A DNA stretch of 64,000 bases from Terfezia claveryi. Lineage: Eukaryota; Ascomycota; Pezizomycetes; Pezizales; Pezizaceae. The stretch covers positions 1-64,000 of the forward strand of contig WHUX01000227.1 in assembly GCA_015179025.1 (NCBI GenBank). Reading direction: 5' to 3'. Position numbers and translations under genes: made by a program. Below, piece after piece: positions 9,584 to 19,727 of the stretch. The first letter of the stretch is position 1. Every line of letters begins with the position of its first letter. The notes below the pieces were generated by a model. The model did not search any database and was not told where the DNA came from. It worked only from the letters and a program-made list of their open reading frames with translations.

Positions 9584-10096
9584 TATAACGAGGGCTCAGG
9601 GGACAAGGTGACCAAGGGGTACGCCGGGGCAAGGGTAAGGCTAGGGTAACACACATGTAGGAATGCTACGTGAGTGACTAGAGGAGAGGCTAGGATGGGG
9701 GCAAGGACGAGGGCGAGAGAGGTAGAGGGCAAGGGGCACGAGACACGCGGAGGTAGTTGCTGCATGTGTCAAGGGAGGCAGCTATGCTGCAGAGTTATTT
9801 GTATGAGACAAGGATGTGCACAAGGGAGGTGCACAAGTGCTGGGAGAAGTAAGGTCCTGTATTGGTATACAAGATGTTGGATGGGGATCCAACGACAGTA
9901 CGAGGGACAGGCTCTATATTTATATAACTCGGTCAAGGCAATAGGGGAAATAAGCTTCCCTATCTCGGAAGCCAAGCAAGGTAATGATAACACAATAACC
10001 TATTACCTGCGATTGCAGGTAATGACAAAGACAATAATGGCAATGACCCATCACCTATGATCGTAGGTGATGACAACTGAATACACGGTTGTTACA
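9584..10096 (-). mobile_element. Solo GypA LTR (513 bp)
   Basis: TATAACGAGGGCTC to GGTTGTTACA, a GypA LTR in minus orientation with no internal region attached. It interrupts the integrase zinc domain of GypA-2. Flanking bases CAGGC (9579-9583) and TAGGC (10097-10101) are a 5-bp target duplication with one C-to-T change. It most likely arose by recombination between the LTRs of a full element. Confidence 0.9.
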
Positions 10097-10664
10097 TAGG
10101 CCACCCTGGAGTGGCTTAGAGGTTAGAGTTGCTTTCTAGGCAATATATGTAGACTAACTAACAGAAGGAGGTAGAGTAGTACATACAAAATTGCTATATC
10201 TGCAAGTGTGCAAAACCTACCTACCATGCTCCTTATGGTACCCTGAAGCCCCTGAAGATCCCCGATCAGCCCTGGCAATAACTGATTATAGACTTCATAA
10301 CCAAGTTGCTAGAGGACTCAGGATTCAATACCATTCTGATGGTGGTAGATTGGCTAATGAAAATGAGGCATGTGATACCTTGCTGGGATATCTTCTCCAC
10401 ATCAAAGCTAGCCAATCTCTACCTCCACAATGTGTTCCGATATCATAGCCTCCCCGAATCTATTGTATCCAACCAAGGGCCTCAGTTCACTTCGGAATTC
10501 TAGAAAGCATTCTGCGAGCTTTTGGGGATCAAGGTAGACCTCTCGACAGCCTACTACCTCTGACCAGACTAATGGCTAATTAGAAAGGATGAATGCTATT
10601 ATGGAACAATATCTACAAGCCTATGTCAACTACCAGTAGAATAACTGGGTATCCTTACTGGCAA
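10097..10664 (+). pseudogene. pol: GypA-2 integrase core
   Basis: Continues the zinc domain (CYICKCAKP region near 10195-10215) into ILMVVDWLMKMRHVIPCW, NLYLHNVFRYHSLPESIVSN and GPQFTSEF (10410-10500). The second catalytic aspartate is asparagine here (IVSNQGPQ for IVSDRGPQ). It ends at LLA in the segment homologous to WVSLLATCEFAANNQF, where the 10665 element is inserted. Confidence 0.85.
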
Positions 10665-10674
10665 CATCCGTGTT

Positions 10675-10930
10675 TGCGTCCTGTGCGTCCAGACGCACAG
10701 GACGCACCGGACGCACAGGACGAAAACTCAAGATCAGGACGCCAATGCTTGTTCCTCTTGCGTTGGGACGCACTAGCAGCTGGCGCCCGCGCTTGGGACG
10801 CAACACGCCCGTGGCAGGTGTTCCCGCGTCCAGGACGCAACACAAGCGTGCTTCTGCTCCTAGAACGCAACACAAGTGTGCTCCCACGCCTGGGACGCAA
10901 CACATGCGCTTTGCAGATGCTCCCTCCTCT
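10675..10930. repeat. GC-rich GGACGC minisatellite
   Basis: Variants of CGTCCTGTGCGTCC and of GGACGCAACACAAGCGTGC recur. The first part can pair with the right end (14036-14066, CGTCCAGACGCACAGGACGC), forming subterminal inverted repeats of the 10665 element. Open frames across it are repeat artefacts. Confidence 0.75.
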
Positions 10931-11019
10931 TGGACACAACATGGAACGGGCTGCTCGTCCCCAACGCTATAGGTTCTACGGCTGGCGTTGCTAACGGATA
11001 GCCCACAATCGCTCTGTTC

Positions 11020-12862
11020 TACAATGCACACCCGCTCACCACTTCCATGTACGACAGCCAGGTAGGTAGCCACTATTGCAGCCATTGAATATGCACGCAG
11101 CTGAAATATCCATTGTATTCGCTAATAATTATATACACAGAAGTATTGAGTAATAGATATATATATAGAACAAGCACTCGCTGCTTCAATCGCTCTAACA
11201 CTCGCTCTAACACTCGCTCTAATACTCGCTCTAATACTCGCTCTAATACTTGCCCTAATACTCGCTCCAATACTCGCTCTCATACTCGCTCTATTACTCT
11301 CTCTAATACTCGCCATAATGTGCTGGGATATAGAGCGAAGGGAAAATGCGCGGGGCAGGGAGGTATATATACAGGAAAACCATAGTTGCCAAGGCCGACT
11401 GCTAAGGCCGACAATTTAGAGATAAGGGATAACAAGAGAAGTGGCTTGAGAGTGACCAATGGCGCTCAGCCCCCTTTCGCCCGCGGGTGCCGTACTATTC
11501 AATGCCTGGCCTGGTAATAGTCATATTGGGCAATCGTAGTCGTGGTATTGAGATATGTGCGGAGTTCACGCTTTGTGATATGTTTCGTAGGAATTCATGC
11601 ATTCGCGGGCATATATATATATATGCGAGAAACTCGTGCTTTTGGAGACATAGAGCAATGCATGCATTCGCGGGCATATATATATATATATGCGAGAAAC
11701 TCGTGCTTTTGGACACATATATATATATATGCGAGAAATTCGTGCTTTTGGAGACTTATATATATATGTGCGAGAAACTCGTGCTTTTGGAGACATATAT
11801 ATATATATATGCGAGAAATCCATGCATTCGCGGTCATATATATATATATGGGTGAGAAACTGGTGCTTTTGGAGACTTATATATATAAGCCCGCGAATGC
11901 ATGTATTTCTTGCATATATATATATAAGCCCGTGAATGCATGGATTTCTCGTATATAATATATAAGCTCGCGAATGCATGGATTTCTCGCATATATATAT
12001 ATATGTCTCCACAAGCACGAGTTTCTCGCACATATATATATAAGTCTCCAAAAGCACGAATTTCTCGCATATATATTTATATAGTCTCGAACCCGACCGC
12101 TCCTAGGATATATATATATGCCCGCGAATGCATGCATTTCTATATGTCTCCAAAAGCACGAGTTTCTCGCATATATATATATATATGCCCGCGAATGCAT
12201 GCATTGCTCTATGTCTCCAAAAGCACGAGTTTCTTGCACATATATATATATATGGCCGCGAATGCATGCATTGCTCTATGTCTCCAAAAGCACGAGTTTC
12301 TCGCATATATATATATATATATGCCCGCGAATGCATGAATTCCTACGAAACATATCACAAAGCGTGAACTCCGCACATATCTCAATACCACGACTACGAT
12401 TGCCCAATATGACTATTACCAGGCCAGGCATTGAATAGTACGGCACCCGCGGGCGAAAGGGGGCTGAGCGCCATTGGTCACTGTCATGCCACTTCTCTTG
12501 TTATCCCTTATCTCATTGTTTTCGGAAAGTCTAAATTGTCGGCCTTAGCAGTCGGCCTTGGCAACTATGGTTTTCCTGTATATATGCCTCCCTGCCCCGC
12601 GCATTTTCCCTTCGCTCTATATCCCAGCACATTATGGCGAGTATTAGAGCGAGTAATAGAGCGAGTATGAGAGCGAGTATTGGAGCGAGTATTTGGGCAA
12701 GTATTAGAGCGAGTATTGGAGCGAGTATTAGAGCGAGAATTGGAGCGAGTATTAGAGCGAGTATTAGAGCGAGTGTTAGAGCGATTGAAGCAGCGAGTGC
12801 TTGTTCTATATATATATCTATTACTCAATACTTCTGTGTATATAATTATTAGCGAATACAAT
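11020..12862. repeat. Large imperfect palindrome (arms about 850-900 bp)
   Basis: Left arm and right arm are reverse complements. GTATTCGCTAATAATT (from about 11116) matches AATTATTAGCGAATAC (to 12860), and GCGCTCAGCCCCCTTTCGC near 11463 matches GCGAAAGGGGGCTGAGCGC near 12456. ACACCCGC near 11027 pairs with sequence near 13815 beyond the MITE. The centre is close to 11985. Arms contain repeats of CTCTAATACTCG (11190-11320) and of an AT-rich hairpin unit. It is a foldback structure with no coding content. Confidence 0.9.
11600..12335. repeat. Array of GAGAAACTCGTGCTTTTGGA hairpin units
   Basis: About ten units of GCGAGAAACTCGTGCTTTTG plus GAGAC(A/T)T and a TATATATATA run occur, direct in the left half and inverted in the right half, with GCGAATGCATGCATT links. 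GAGAAACTC is itself partly self-complementary. The same unit occurs at 40797-41330 and, once, at 29575-29610. Confidence 0.85.
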
Positions 12863-13720
12863 AGGGGTATTCAAAGATAAGTTTTCGGCTTTAAATCGTG
12901 TGCGATTTAAACGGCCGTATAAATCGCCAAATCTTGAGTACCCCCTCAAAAATCCCAGATAAAAAAATCAGATTTGGACCGTATTCACCACGTAAAGTTA
13001 ATTGGAATCTGCGACCGTGCTAGTGACTACTAGGCCGAATTAGGCTAAGTATCACATTACACTTGGCACTTGCCATCAATTCTTGGCGACCTGACGTTCA
13101 TGAACTCAATTGCTGCAAAGCAGTGCCTCAAATACAGACCTCTCATTGTCAGACCCCTGATCATGATCATCATCATCCGCCAGGTACTCCAGCTTCTATA
13201 GGAGGTCATCCTCGAGCTCTGCCACAAGATCATCCTCCCCGCTACCCCATCTAGTATTCCGTCCTCAAGTGCAGTAGTAGTCTCGATCAGACCAGTGCAG
13301 TGGTAACTACTTCCTGGGCTTCCACCTCTTCCGTAATGCTCTTTAGCCCCCTTCGATACTACTGGGTTAACTTGCGCTTGTTGCTGATTCGAGGCATAAT
13401 GACGGTGTTTACCAAGTCCAGGTCATGAACATGCTAGACTAGCATATGTATGATCATGCTTTCATGACTTCTTGGGGCTTACGGGACTTGCTAGTCTACT
13501 TGGTGTTGACTGAATGATCACGGGACTTGCTAGTCTACTTGGCGTTGACTGAATAAAATTTTTGTATAAATGGGTTTATTCGGTCATCTAAGCATTTATT
13601 TTTCAGATTTGATAGATAAATGGTTGTGTGGAGGTCCTCGTATAATGCGTATTATACGAAAAAGTGGCTTGCCAAGATATCCGTATTATACGGCGTATAA
13701 AGCTAACTTTGAATACCTCT
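12863..13720. mobile_element. MITE (858 bp) inserted in the palindrome right arm
   Basis: Terminal inverted repeats AGGGGTATTCAAAG (12863) and CTTTGAATACCTCT (ending 13720), flanked by AAT at 12860-12862 and 13721-13723. Removing it joins the palindrome arm (GAATACAATGGATATT) exactly as in the left arm. A 3-bp duplication and GGG-type ends would fit PIF/Harbinger, but AAT is not the usual TWA. No transposase is visible. A second GCCGTATA inverted pair lies inside the ends. Confidence 0.8.
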
Positions 13721-13904
13721 AATGGATATTTCCGCTACATGAATATTCAATGGCTGCAATAGTGGCTACGCACTTGGCTGGTATTAGAGCATTGTACATA
13801 TAAGCGGGTGCATTATAACTATAGCGTTAACAATATGATGATGCTAAGGGAAGGAACTCTAATATCCAGAGATTGAAATATACCAACCAGTGTCCGGATA
13901 GCTT

Positions 13905-14045
13905 TGGTTGCTCCAATGGTGTCCAGATTGTGTTGCAACTCAGCCAGGCATCCAGATTATATTGCAACTTACTCGGGCGTCCAGATTTTGTTACAACTCA
14001 GCCGGGCGTCCTGATTGTGTTGCAACGTAGCCAGCGTCCAGACGC
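13905..14045. repeat. Tandem repeat, about four 31-33 bp units
   Basis: Units of GTCCAGATTGTGTTGCAACT followed by CAGCCGGGC, with C-to-T differences between units, close to the right end of the 10665 element. No function is seen. Confidence 0.8.
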
Positions 14046-14134
14046 ACAGGACGCACAGGATGCACACATGCGAGATCTTGCATCCGGATGCTGGGGGGTG
14101 TGTTCGGACACCACTTTTTTCTTGCTGATGAACC

Positions 14135-14423
14135 TGTTATAGCTGAGATTATACAGGCATGACTGGCAGCACTTGATAGTAGGTGGCCTGAAGGTAGCCC
14201 TGCTTTCTTATATATTTGCCCACTTCTTGTATCTAGTTCTTGTTCTCTAAGACTTAAGCGAAGTCTTGTATTGCTGGGTTACTATACTCTATCGAATAAA
14301 TTAGTCTATATTCTTTGCTCTATGTTAGCCCAGTTAGGCTCGAGCCTAGTAATTGTACCCTCGTAGGCCTCAAATATCAATATACTAACAGATATTACCG
14401 ATATCACTAGCTCGCCCCTAACA
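14135..14423 (+). repeat. TRIM copy A 5' LTR (289 bp) with promoter hairpin
   Basis: A TATATATT box lies near 14209-14216. About 35 bases on is a hairpin AAGACTT, AAGCG, AAGTCTT (14249-14267). Its AAGCGAAGT (14256-14264) is the complement of the ancestral priming site at 14426-14434, which here reads ACTTTACTT after a CG-to-TA change. The pairing sequence is intact in the priming site of copy B. Confidence 0.85.
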
Positions 14424-15467
14424 TTACTTTACTTTAATAAAAGGGACTAGTGATTCTAGGTCTAATCACCTCTCCCTCCCTACCTACACTGTCAGATAAT
14501 CCCCACAAGGGCAGAACATGGCTTAAAAAATGTCGCTGGATTATTTGCTAATATTAGCAACATCGGAAATAATTATTTCCCCCTCCTATTTGCTTATTAG
14601 CTTGTTCTAAATGACCTACTAATCTTATATTGAGATCTCCAGATCTGCTAAGTTTTAGATCTCGAGTGACATGCTCCTAGCCAGGCTTTTAAGGCCCCAA
14701 GCAAGCTTATAAAGCCTCGCCAAGTGAGCTTACAAGCCTCCGAGCAAGTTTACATACTCCCAAATGAGCTCAAAGCTCAAAAGCTCCATCTGAGCTCAAA
14801 GCTTAAAAACTCCGATTAAGCTTATAAGCTCAAAAGCCCCATTCGAGCTCATAAGCTCAAAGACTCCTCGCCTTAGGTGAAGACTCAAGCTAGCACTCTG
14901 AGTGCTAAAGACCCAAAAGAGTGCTGCAAGTACTAAAGACCCGAACGAGCACTCTAAGCATGCAAATGAACAAGACTCCCCTCTTGTACTAGCAAGTTAG
15001 GTTAGATAGCTAGGAAAGTATGCATTAAACCTTTTCCTATGATATTGGCTTTTTCCTACTGGGTTTTACCGTACAGAGATTTTTAACCGTAATGGCATAT
15101 AGGATACCCCCCTATCATGATTACTTCAGATCTACGATCCATATATATGTTGCACCTCATGTTGAGATACTCAAATCAGTTGATCCACAGATATTTATGT
15201 TCTGGCATGATGCCATAATGTTTGAGAAAATACCTCATCCTTCTAAGCTACCTTACTAGTCCTTGCTGCTAGATGTAAAGGCTCTTTTCTACAGAAGTTA
15301 ATAACCTGAGGTCCTCAATGATATCTAAGTGGGTTAGTAGGCTTAGGATTGTTTATTCTGAGTGGGGACCCTATACTCTAATTGCTTGCCAATATACATA
15401 CGTATATGTAGGGGATAGGGTAAGTGAGGTTCGTCAGTCGGAATGCTCTCTAGTAGAGAGAGAGTAA

Positions 15468-15756
15468 TGTTATGGCTGAGATTATATAGACATGACTAGT
15501 GGCACCCAATAGTGAATAGCCTGAAGGCAGCTCCACTTTCTTATATATTGGCCTACTTCTTGTATCTAATTCTTGTTCTTTAAGACTTAAGTAAAGTCTT
15601 GTATTACTGGGTTACTCTACTCTATCGAATAAATCAGTCTATATTCTTTGCTCTATATTAGTCCAGTTAGACTCAAGCCTAGTAATTGTGCTCTTGTAGG
15701 CTTCAAATAGTGATATACTAATACATATCACTCTTATCACTAGCTTGCCCCTAACA
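15468..15756 (+). repeat. TRIM copy A 3' LTR (289 bp)
   Basis: Same length as its partner and alignable throughout, with mostly C-T and G-A differences. It is preceded by the purine-rich tract and followed by GypA-2 integrase sequence (TYEFATNN). Confidence 0.9.
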
Positions 15757-16049
15757 TAACCTATGAGTTTGCTACAAACAACTAGTTCTCAGAGTCTTTG
15801 AAAACCTCTCCATTTTTAACCAACTATAGCTGGCATCCCTAGTTTATGGATACTCTAGTATCCCTACAGAAAGCCTATCCCCCGGCTAAGGAGTTTGCAA
15901 GTAGGATTACTGAACTCTACCGAACCTTGAAAACCGAGTTAGCTTATGCCCAAGCTAGACAAGCTAAATATGCAAATGGATCTAGGTTACCAGCCCTGAG
16001 ATATCAGCTAGGAGACAAGGTATAGCTTTCTAGTCACCATTTTCGTATG
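15757..16049 (+). pseudogene. pol: GypA-2 integrase C-terminal region
   Basis: Continues GypA-2 from 10664: EFATNN, FSESLKTSPFLTNYSWHP, LVSLQKAYPPAKEFASRITE, QARQAKYANGSRLPAL and YQLGDKV, with single stops at former Gln or Trp codons. It is cut at 16049 in SSHHFR by GypA-3, and its last five bases GTATG are the target duplication. Confidence 0.88.
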
Positions 16050-16508
16050 TGTAATAACGGCTCTAGGGACAAGGTGACCAAGGGGTATACTAGGGCAGGG
16101 ACAGGAATAAGGTGAGACACATGTAGAAGCGCTACGTGTGTGATCAGGAGAAGGCTGGGACAGGGCAAGGGCTGGGGGCAGGGACAACAGACATGCGGAA
16201 GTGGTTGCCACATGTGTCAGAGGCCCGGGGAGGCAGCCATGCTGCAAAGTTGTTTGTATGAGGCAAGGATGTGCACAAGAGTGGTGCACAAGCACTGGGA
16301 GAAGCAAGGTCCTGTATTGGATATACAAGATGTTGGATAGGGATCTAATTAGAGGGCGGAGAGAATGAAATATATATACAGGCTTCCTTCCTGGCCAAGG
16401 CCTCCAGAAGAAATAAGCTTCCCAAGACCCCTATCTTGAGAGCTAAGATAACAACGGTATCACAATGACAATATGAGCAAACCAGGCTAGGAAGGGATAG
16501 TTGTGACA
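16050..16508 (-). repeat. GypA-3 3' LTR (459 bp)
   Basis: TGTAATAACGGCTC to AGTTGTGACA. TGTAATAACGG differs from the family TGTAACGACGG by a CG-to-TA change. It lacks the E-box-like palindromes found in the longer LTRs of GypA-4. Confidence 0.93.
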
Positions 16509-16679
16509 CTATCCCTCTCTTAGGCTTAGAGCCGGCAAGACAAAACAAATAAGGTGAAAGTCAAGGTAAAACACAGGAACAGAGTAAAACCAATAACCCA
16601 TACCCTAACCCAACACCAAAAGCAGGTAAAAACAATAACAACAAAACCCTAGCTATAACTCTAAATATCAAAAAGATAC

Positions 16680-18330
16680 AATGAATACAATCTAGTGGGT
16701 AAGAACAAGGCGGGGCATCATTTGGCGGGACGAGGCTTCCATAGGTAACATTGGTAGAACAGGGTGACCAAGTCCTGTGAGTTTTCTAGGACCTCAGCAA
16801 GTTGCTAGGTCGTCTCCTCATCACCTAGCCATTTGACCTTATAATACAAGTACCCATACATCTTCCGCAAGTCTAGTACTTTCTCTACTTCCTATTCCTC
16901 CTCACCTTCGATAACTACTGGAGGAGGTGGAGGGTGTTTCTGTTCTAGAAGAGGGTCCTCTATGGTGGGCTCAATCTCGGAAACATAGACAACCGAGTGG
17001 CATTTGATGTCCTTAGCGAACCTCAATCGGTAGGCATGAGTGCCCATAGCGGCCAACACCTCAAATAGGCCCAAGAACTGATAGTCGAGCTTAGGAGATG
17101 GCCGCTTTGTCCAGAAGTGCCGGCTGGACAGCCATACCTTGTCTCCTGGCTGATACTTGAGGGCTGGCAACTGTGACTTATTGGCATACTCGGCTTGCCT
17201 GGCCTACGCATATTTCAGCTCCACTTTCATAGTGGAGTGGAGCTCAGCGATTCCAGCTGTGAACTCCTTAGCTAGGAGGTAGGCTTTTTGCAGGGGCGCT
17301 AGGGCATCCATGAACTAGGTGTACTAAATGTAGTAAGCCAGGAAAGGCCAGGTTTTGGAGGATTCTGAGAACTAGTTGTTCGCAGTAAACTCATAGGTAG
17401 CCAGCAACAAAACCCAGTTATCCTGCTAGAAATTGATAAAGGTCCACAGATATTGCTCTATAATGGTATTCATCCTCTCTGATTGGCTGTCTGTCTAGAG
17501 GTGATATGCAGTTGATAAAAGAACTTTAATCCCTAGAAGCTCGCAGAAGGCTCTCCAAAAGTCCGAGGTAAACTGAGGGCCATGGTCGGACACAATGGAT
17601 TCGGGGAGCTCATGATACCGTAACACATTATTGAGGTAGAGGTTGGCCAGCTCCTAAGCAGAACAGGTATCCCGACAAGGTACGACATGCCTTATCTTTG
17701 TCAACCGGTCTACCACTATTAGAATGGTATTGAATCCCAAGTCTTCGAGCAATCCTGTAACGAAATCCATGGTCAGGTGCAGCCACGGCCAATCTGGGAT
17801 GTCCAGAGGTTTTAGGGTCCCATATGTACCATTCCACATCCTTCCTCTAGTTAATCCAGGTGTACTGTCTAGCCAGGAGTTCTAATTTCTTGGCTACCCT
17901 AAAGTGACTTGCCATTAGGGTATTGTAGTGTTCCTCGATCAGTCTCAGGCGTAACCCTCTTCCTCCTTCTGGGATATAGAGCTGTTCCTGATAGTACAGG
18001 AGGCCCTCCTGGACGGTATATTCAGCCAATGAGATCTTGGGGTAGCGGCGCTAGCCAGATTCTACTATGGTGATAATCTCCTTGGTTAGGGGGTTATCCT
18101 CGTATGCCTATCTCACCAATTGTTAGAGATTGGCTTCCCCGGTGGCTTCCCTGGCAGCCTTAGCTTCAGCTTCCACATTAGCTTCAGCCTCAGTGAGGAT
18201 ATTGGCTGCCAAATCAAGGTTTTCGGGCTTCAAGACCACCTGATTTTGGTATTTTAGCCTTTCATTCCCTCTTTTAGGGAGGTCACCTGATCTCCTAGTT
18301 AAGGCATCTGGTTTCCCACCAGCCTTACCT
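16680..18330 (-). pseudogene. pol: GypA-3 integrase, GPY/F module and chromodomain region
   Basis: Minus-strand fragments are ALKYQPGDKVWLSSRHFWTK and LGLFEVLAAMGTHAYRLRFA (16892-17170), then the core with LHLTMDFVTGLLEDLGFNTI (17654-17839) and SDHGPQFTSDFW near 17580, and the zinc domain HYNTLMASHFRVAKKLELLA (17847-18029). A degenerate chromodomain-like tail lies near 16760-16930 (VVIEGEEE). Catalytic Asp residues of the core are kept, but several TAG/TAA stops interrupt the frame. Confidence 0.88.
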
Positions 18331-19690
18331 GGCTGGTATTTTATTTTGAAGTTGAACCGATATAAGAACTCTGACTACCTAGCCTGCCATTGGTTAAGCA
18401 GTTTGGTGGTAGTGAAATACTTAAGGTTCTTATGATTAGACAACACCTCAATAATCCCCTTGGCTGACTCCAGGTATGGCCTCTACTCCTCGAATGCTCT
18501 TATAATGGCCATCAAATCCTTGTCATAGATCTTGTAATTGCACTCGGCCGGGGAGTGCTTTTTCGAGAAGTAAGCTACTAGGTGGAGGATGCTATTATTG
18601 TTGTTCTAGAATAGAATTCTCGCAGAAACATAGTTGGAAGCATCAGTTTCGATGACACATTCCTAGTCAGGTTTGAAATGAGGTAGGATCAGCGCTGAGC
18701 AGAAGGCTTTCTTGAGGTTCTGGAAGGCCAACTGAGCTTCTGGATTCCACTGGAAGGCCTTTTTCATCATCGGATATGAGCTAGCTTTCACCTTCATTTT
18801 CAGGTGTAAGCCAGCTTCTGCCTTCATTTTCGTCAAGGCTGTCAGGAGTGCCACGATCCTTGAGTATCCCAGGATGAACCAGCGGTAAAAGTTGGTAAAT
18901 CCTAGAAAGGCTTGCACGTCCTTCAAATTGGCCAGGGTTTCCTACTCCTAGATTGTGGCAACTTTGGCAGGGTCCATCCGGATGCCTTCCATAGTAATAA
19001 TCAACCCCAGATATTTAACCTCCTGCATATAAAACTCACATTTCTTGGGTTTAAGGTACAATCCGGCTTGCTCCAGCTTCTTAAACAATTGTCGGACATG
19101 GATTTTGTGCTCTGCCAGAGTGTCTGAATAGATCAGGATATTATCAAGGTAGGCTGTGCAGAACATATCTAGAAAGTCTTGTAGGATGTAATTAATAAAG
19201 TATTGGAAGGAAGCTAGGGCATTAGTCAATCTAAAAGGTATGATATTGTACTTGAAGTGGCTATAACAAGTTCAGAAGGCCATTTTCCACTCCTCCCCCT
19301 TGGCAATCCGTACCAGGTTGTATGCCCCTCTCAGATCTAGTTTGGTAAACCATTTGGCCTTAGAAAGCCTGCCCAATGTCTCCTAGATTAGAGGTAAGGG
19401 GTACCTGTTCTTGACTGTTATCTCATTCAGGCCCCGATAGTCTACACATAGCCTAAGAGAGCCATCTAATTTCTTGACAAATAGCACCGGGGCACCCGCT
19501 AGTGAGGAGCTGTAGCAGATGAAGCTCTTGTTGAAGTTTTCTTCCAAGTACTTCTTCAAAGCTTCTAGCTCCAACCAGGATATTCCATAGAGGGGCCTAT
19601 AAGGGGGGGTCTTGCCCTCTATCAGTAGAATAGTATGGTCATATGGCTGGTGGGGTACAAGCTTTTCTGTGGCCTTCTCCAAGAACAAGT
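18330..19690 (-). pseudogene. pol: GypA-3 reverse transcriptase and RNase H
   Basis: RT shows [20 protein letters not shown] (19383-19500), TNALASFQYFIN and AYLDNILIYSDT (about 19130-19160). The second catalytic Asp is Asn by G-to-A, so this polymerase is dead. RNase H follows with [12 protein letters not shown], HFKPD and [17 protein letters not shown] segments down to about 18330. Stops at former Gln/Trp codons are frequent. Confidence 0.9.
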
Positions 19691-19727
19691 CGATAAATTC
19701 ATAGTATTCATCTAGAACTATGGACTT

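Larger units (their letters stand above)
10665..14130. mobile_element. CATCAG-family element, 3466 bp, with minisatellites, palindrome and MITE
   Basis: Begins CATCCG and ends CACTTTTTTCTTGCTGATG. Its flanks AA (10663-10664) and AA (14131-14132) fit a 2-bp duplication, and joining the flanks restores the GypA-2 reading ATYEFA. The last about 20 bp are identical or nearly so to the right ends of elements at 28101-28347 and 60289-60361. The element codes for no recognisable protein. Inside lie a GC-rich minisatellite, a large inverted repeat, a MITE and a second minisatellite. Its superfamily is unknown to me. Confidence 0.7.
14135..15756 (+). mobile_element. TRIM copy A (1622 bp LTR retrotransposon without genes)
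   Basis: Direct repeats of 289 bp at 14135-14423 and 15468-15756 (TGTTATGGCTGAG...CCCCTAACA) flank a non-coding interior. A purine tract (AGTAGAGAGAGAGTAA) precedes the right LTR, and a priming site lies two bases after the left. Flanks GAACC and TAACC fit a 5-bp target duplication with one mismatch. It sits directly next to the right end of the 10665 element, inside GypA-2. The interior has GAGCTCAAAGCTCAAAAG-type repeats (about 14690-14900). A second copy is at 58389-59947. Confidence 0.9.

Noticed and set aside
11073..12880. Many overlapping open frames of 60-163 codons in the palindrome
   Set aside because: They translate tandem CTCTAATACTCG and TATATA/GAGAAACTC repeats in all phases and mirror each other on both strands. 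No domain and no codon signal.
13916..14066. CRISPR-like direct repeats
   Set aside because: Units are contiguous minisatellite repeats without unique spacers, in a fungal genome.
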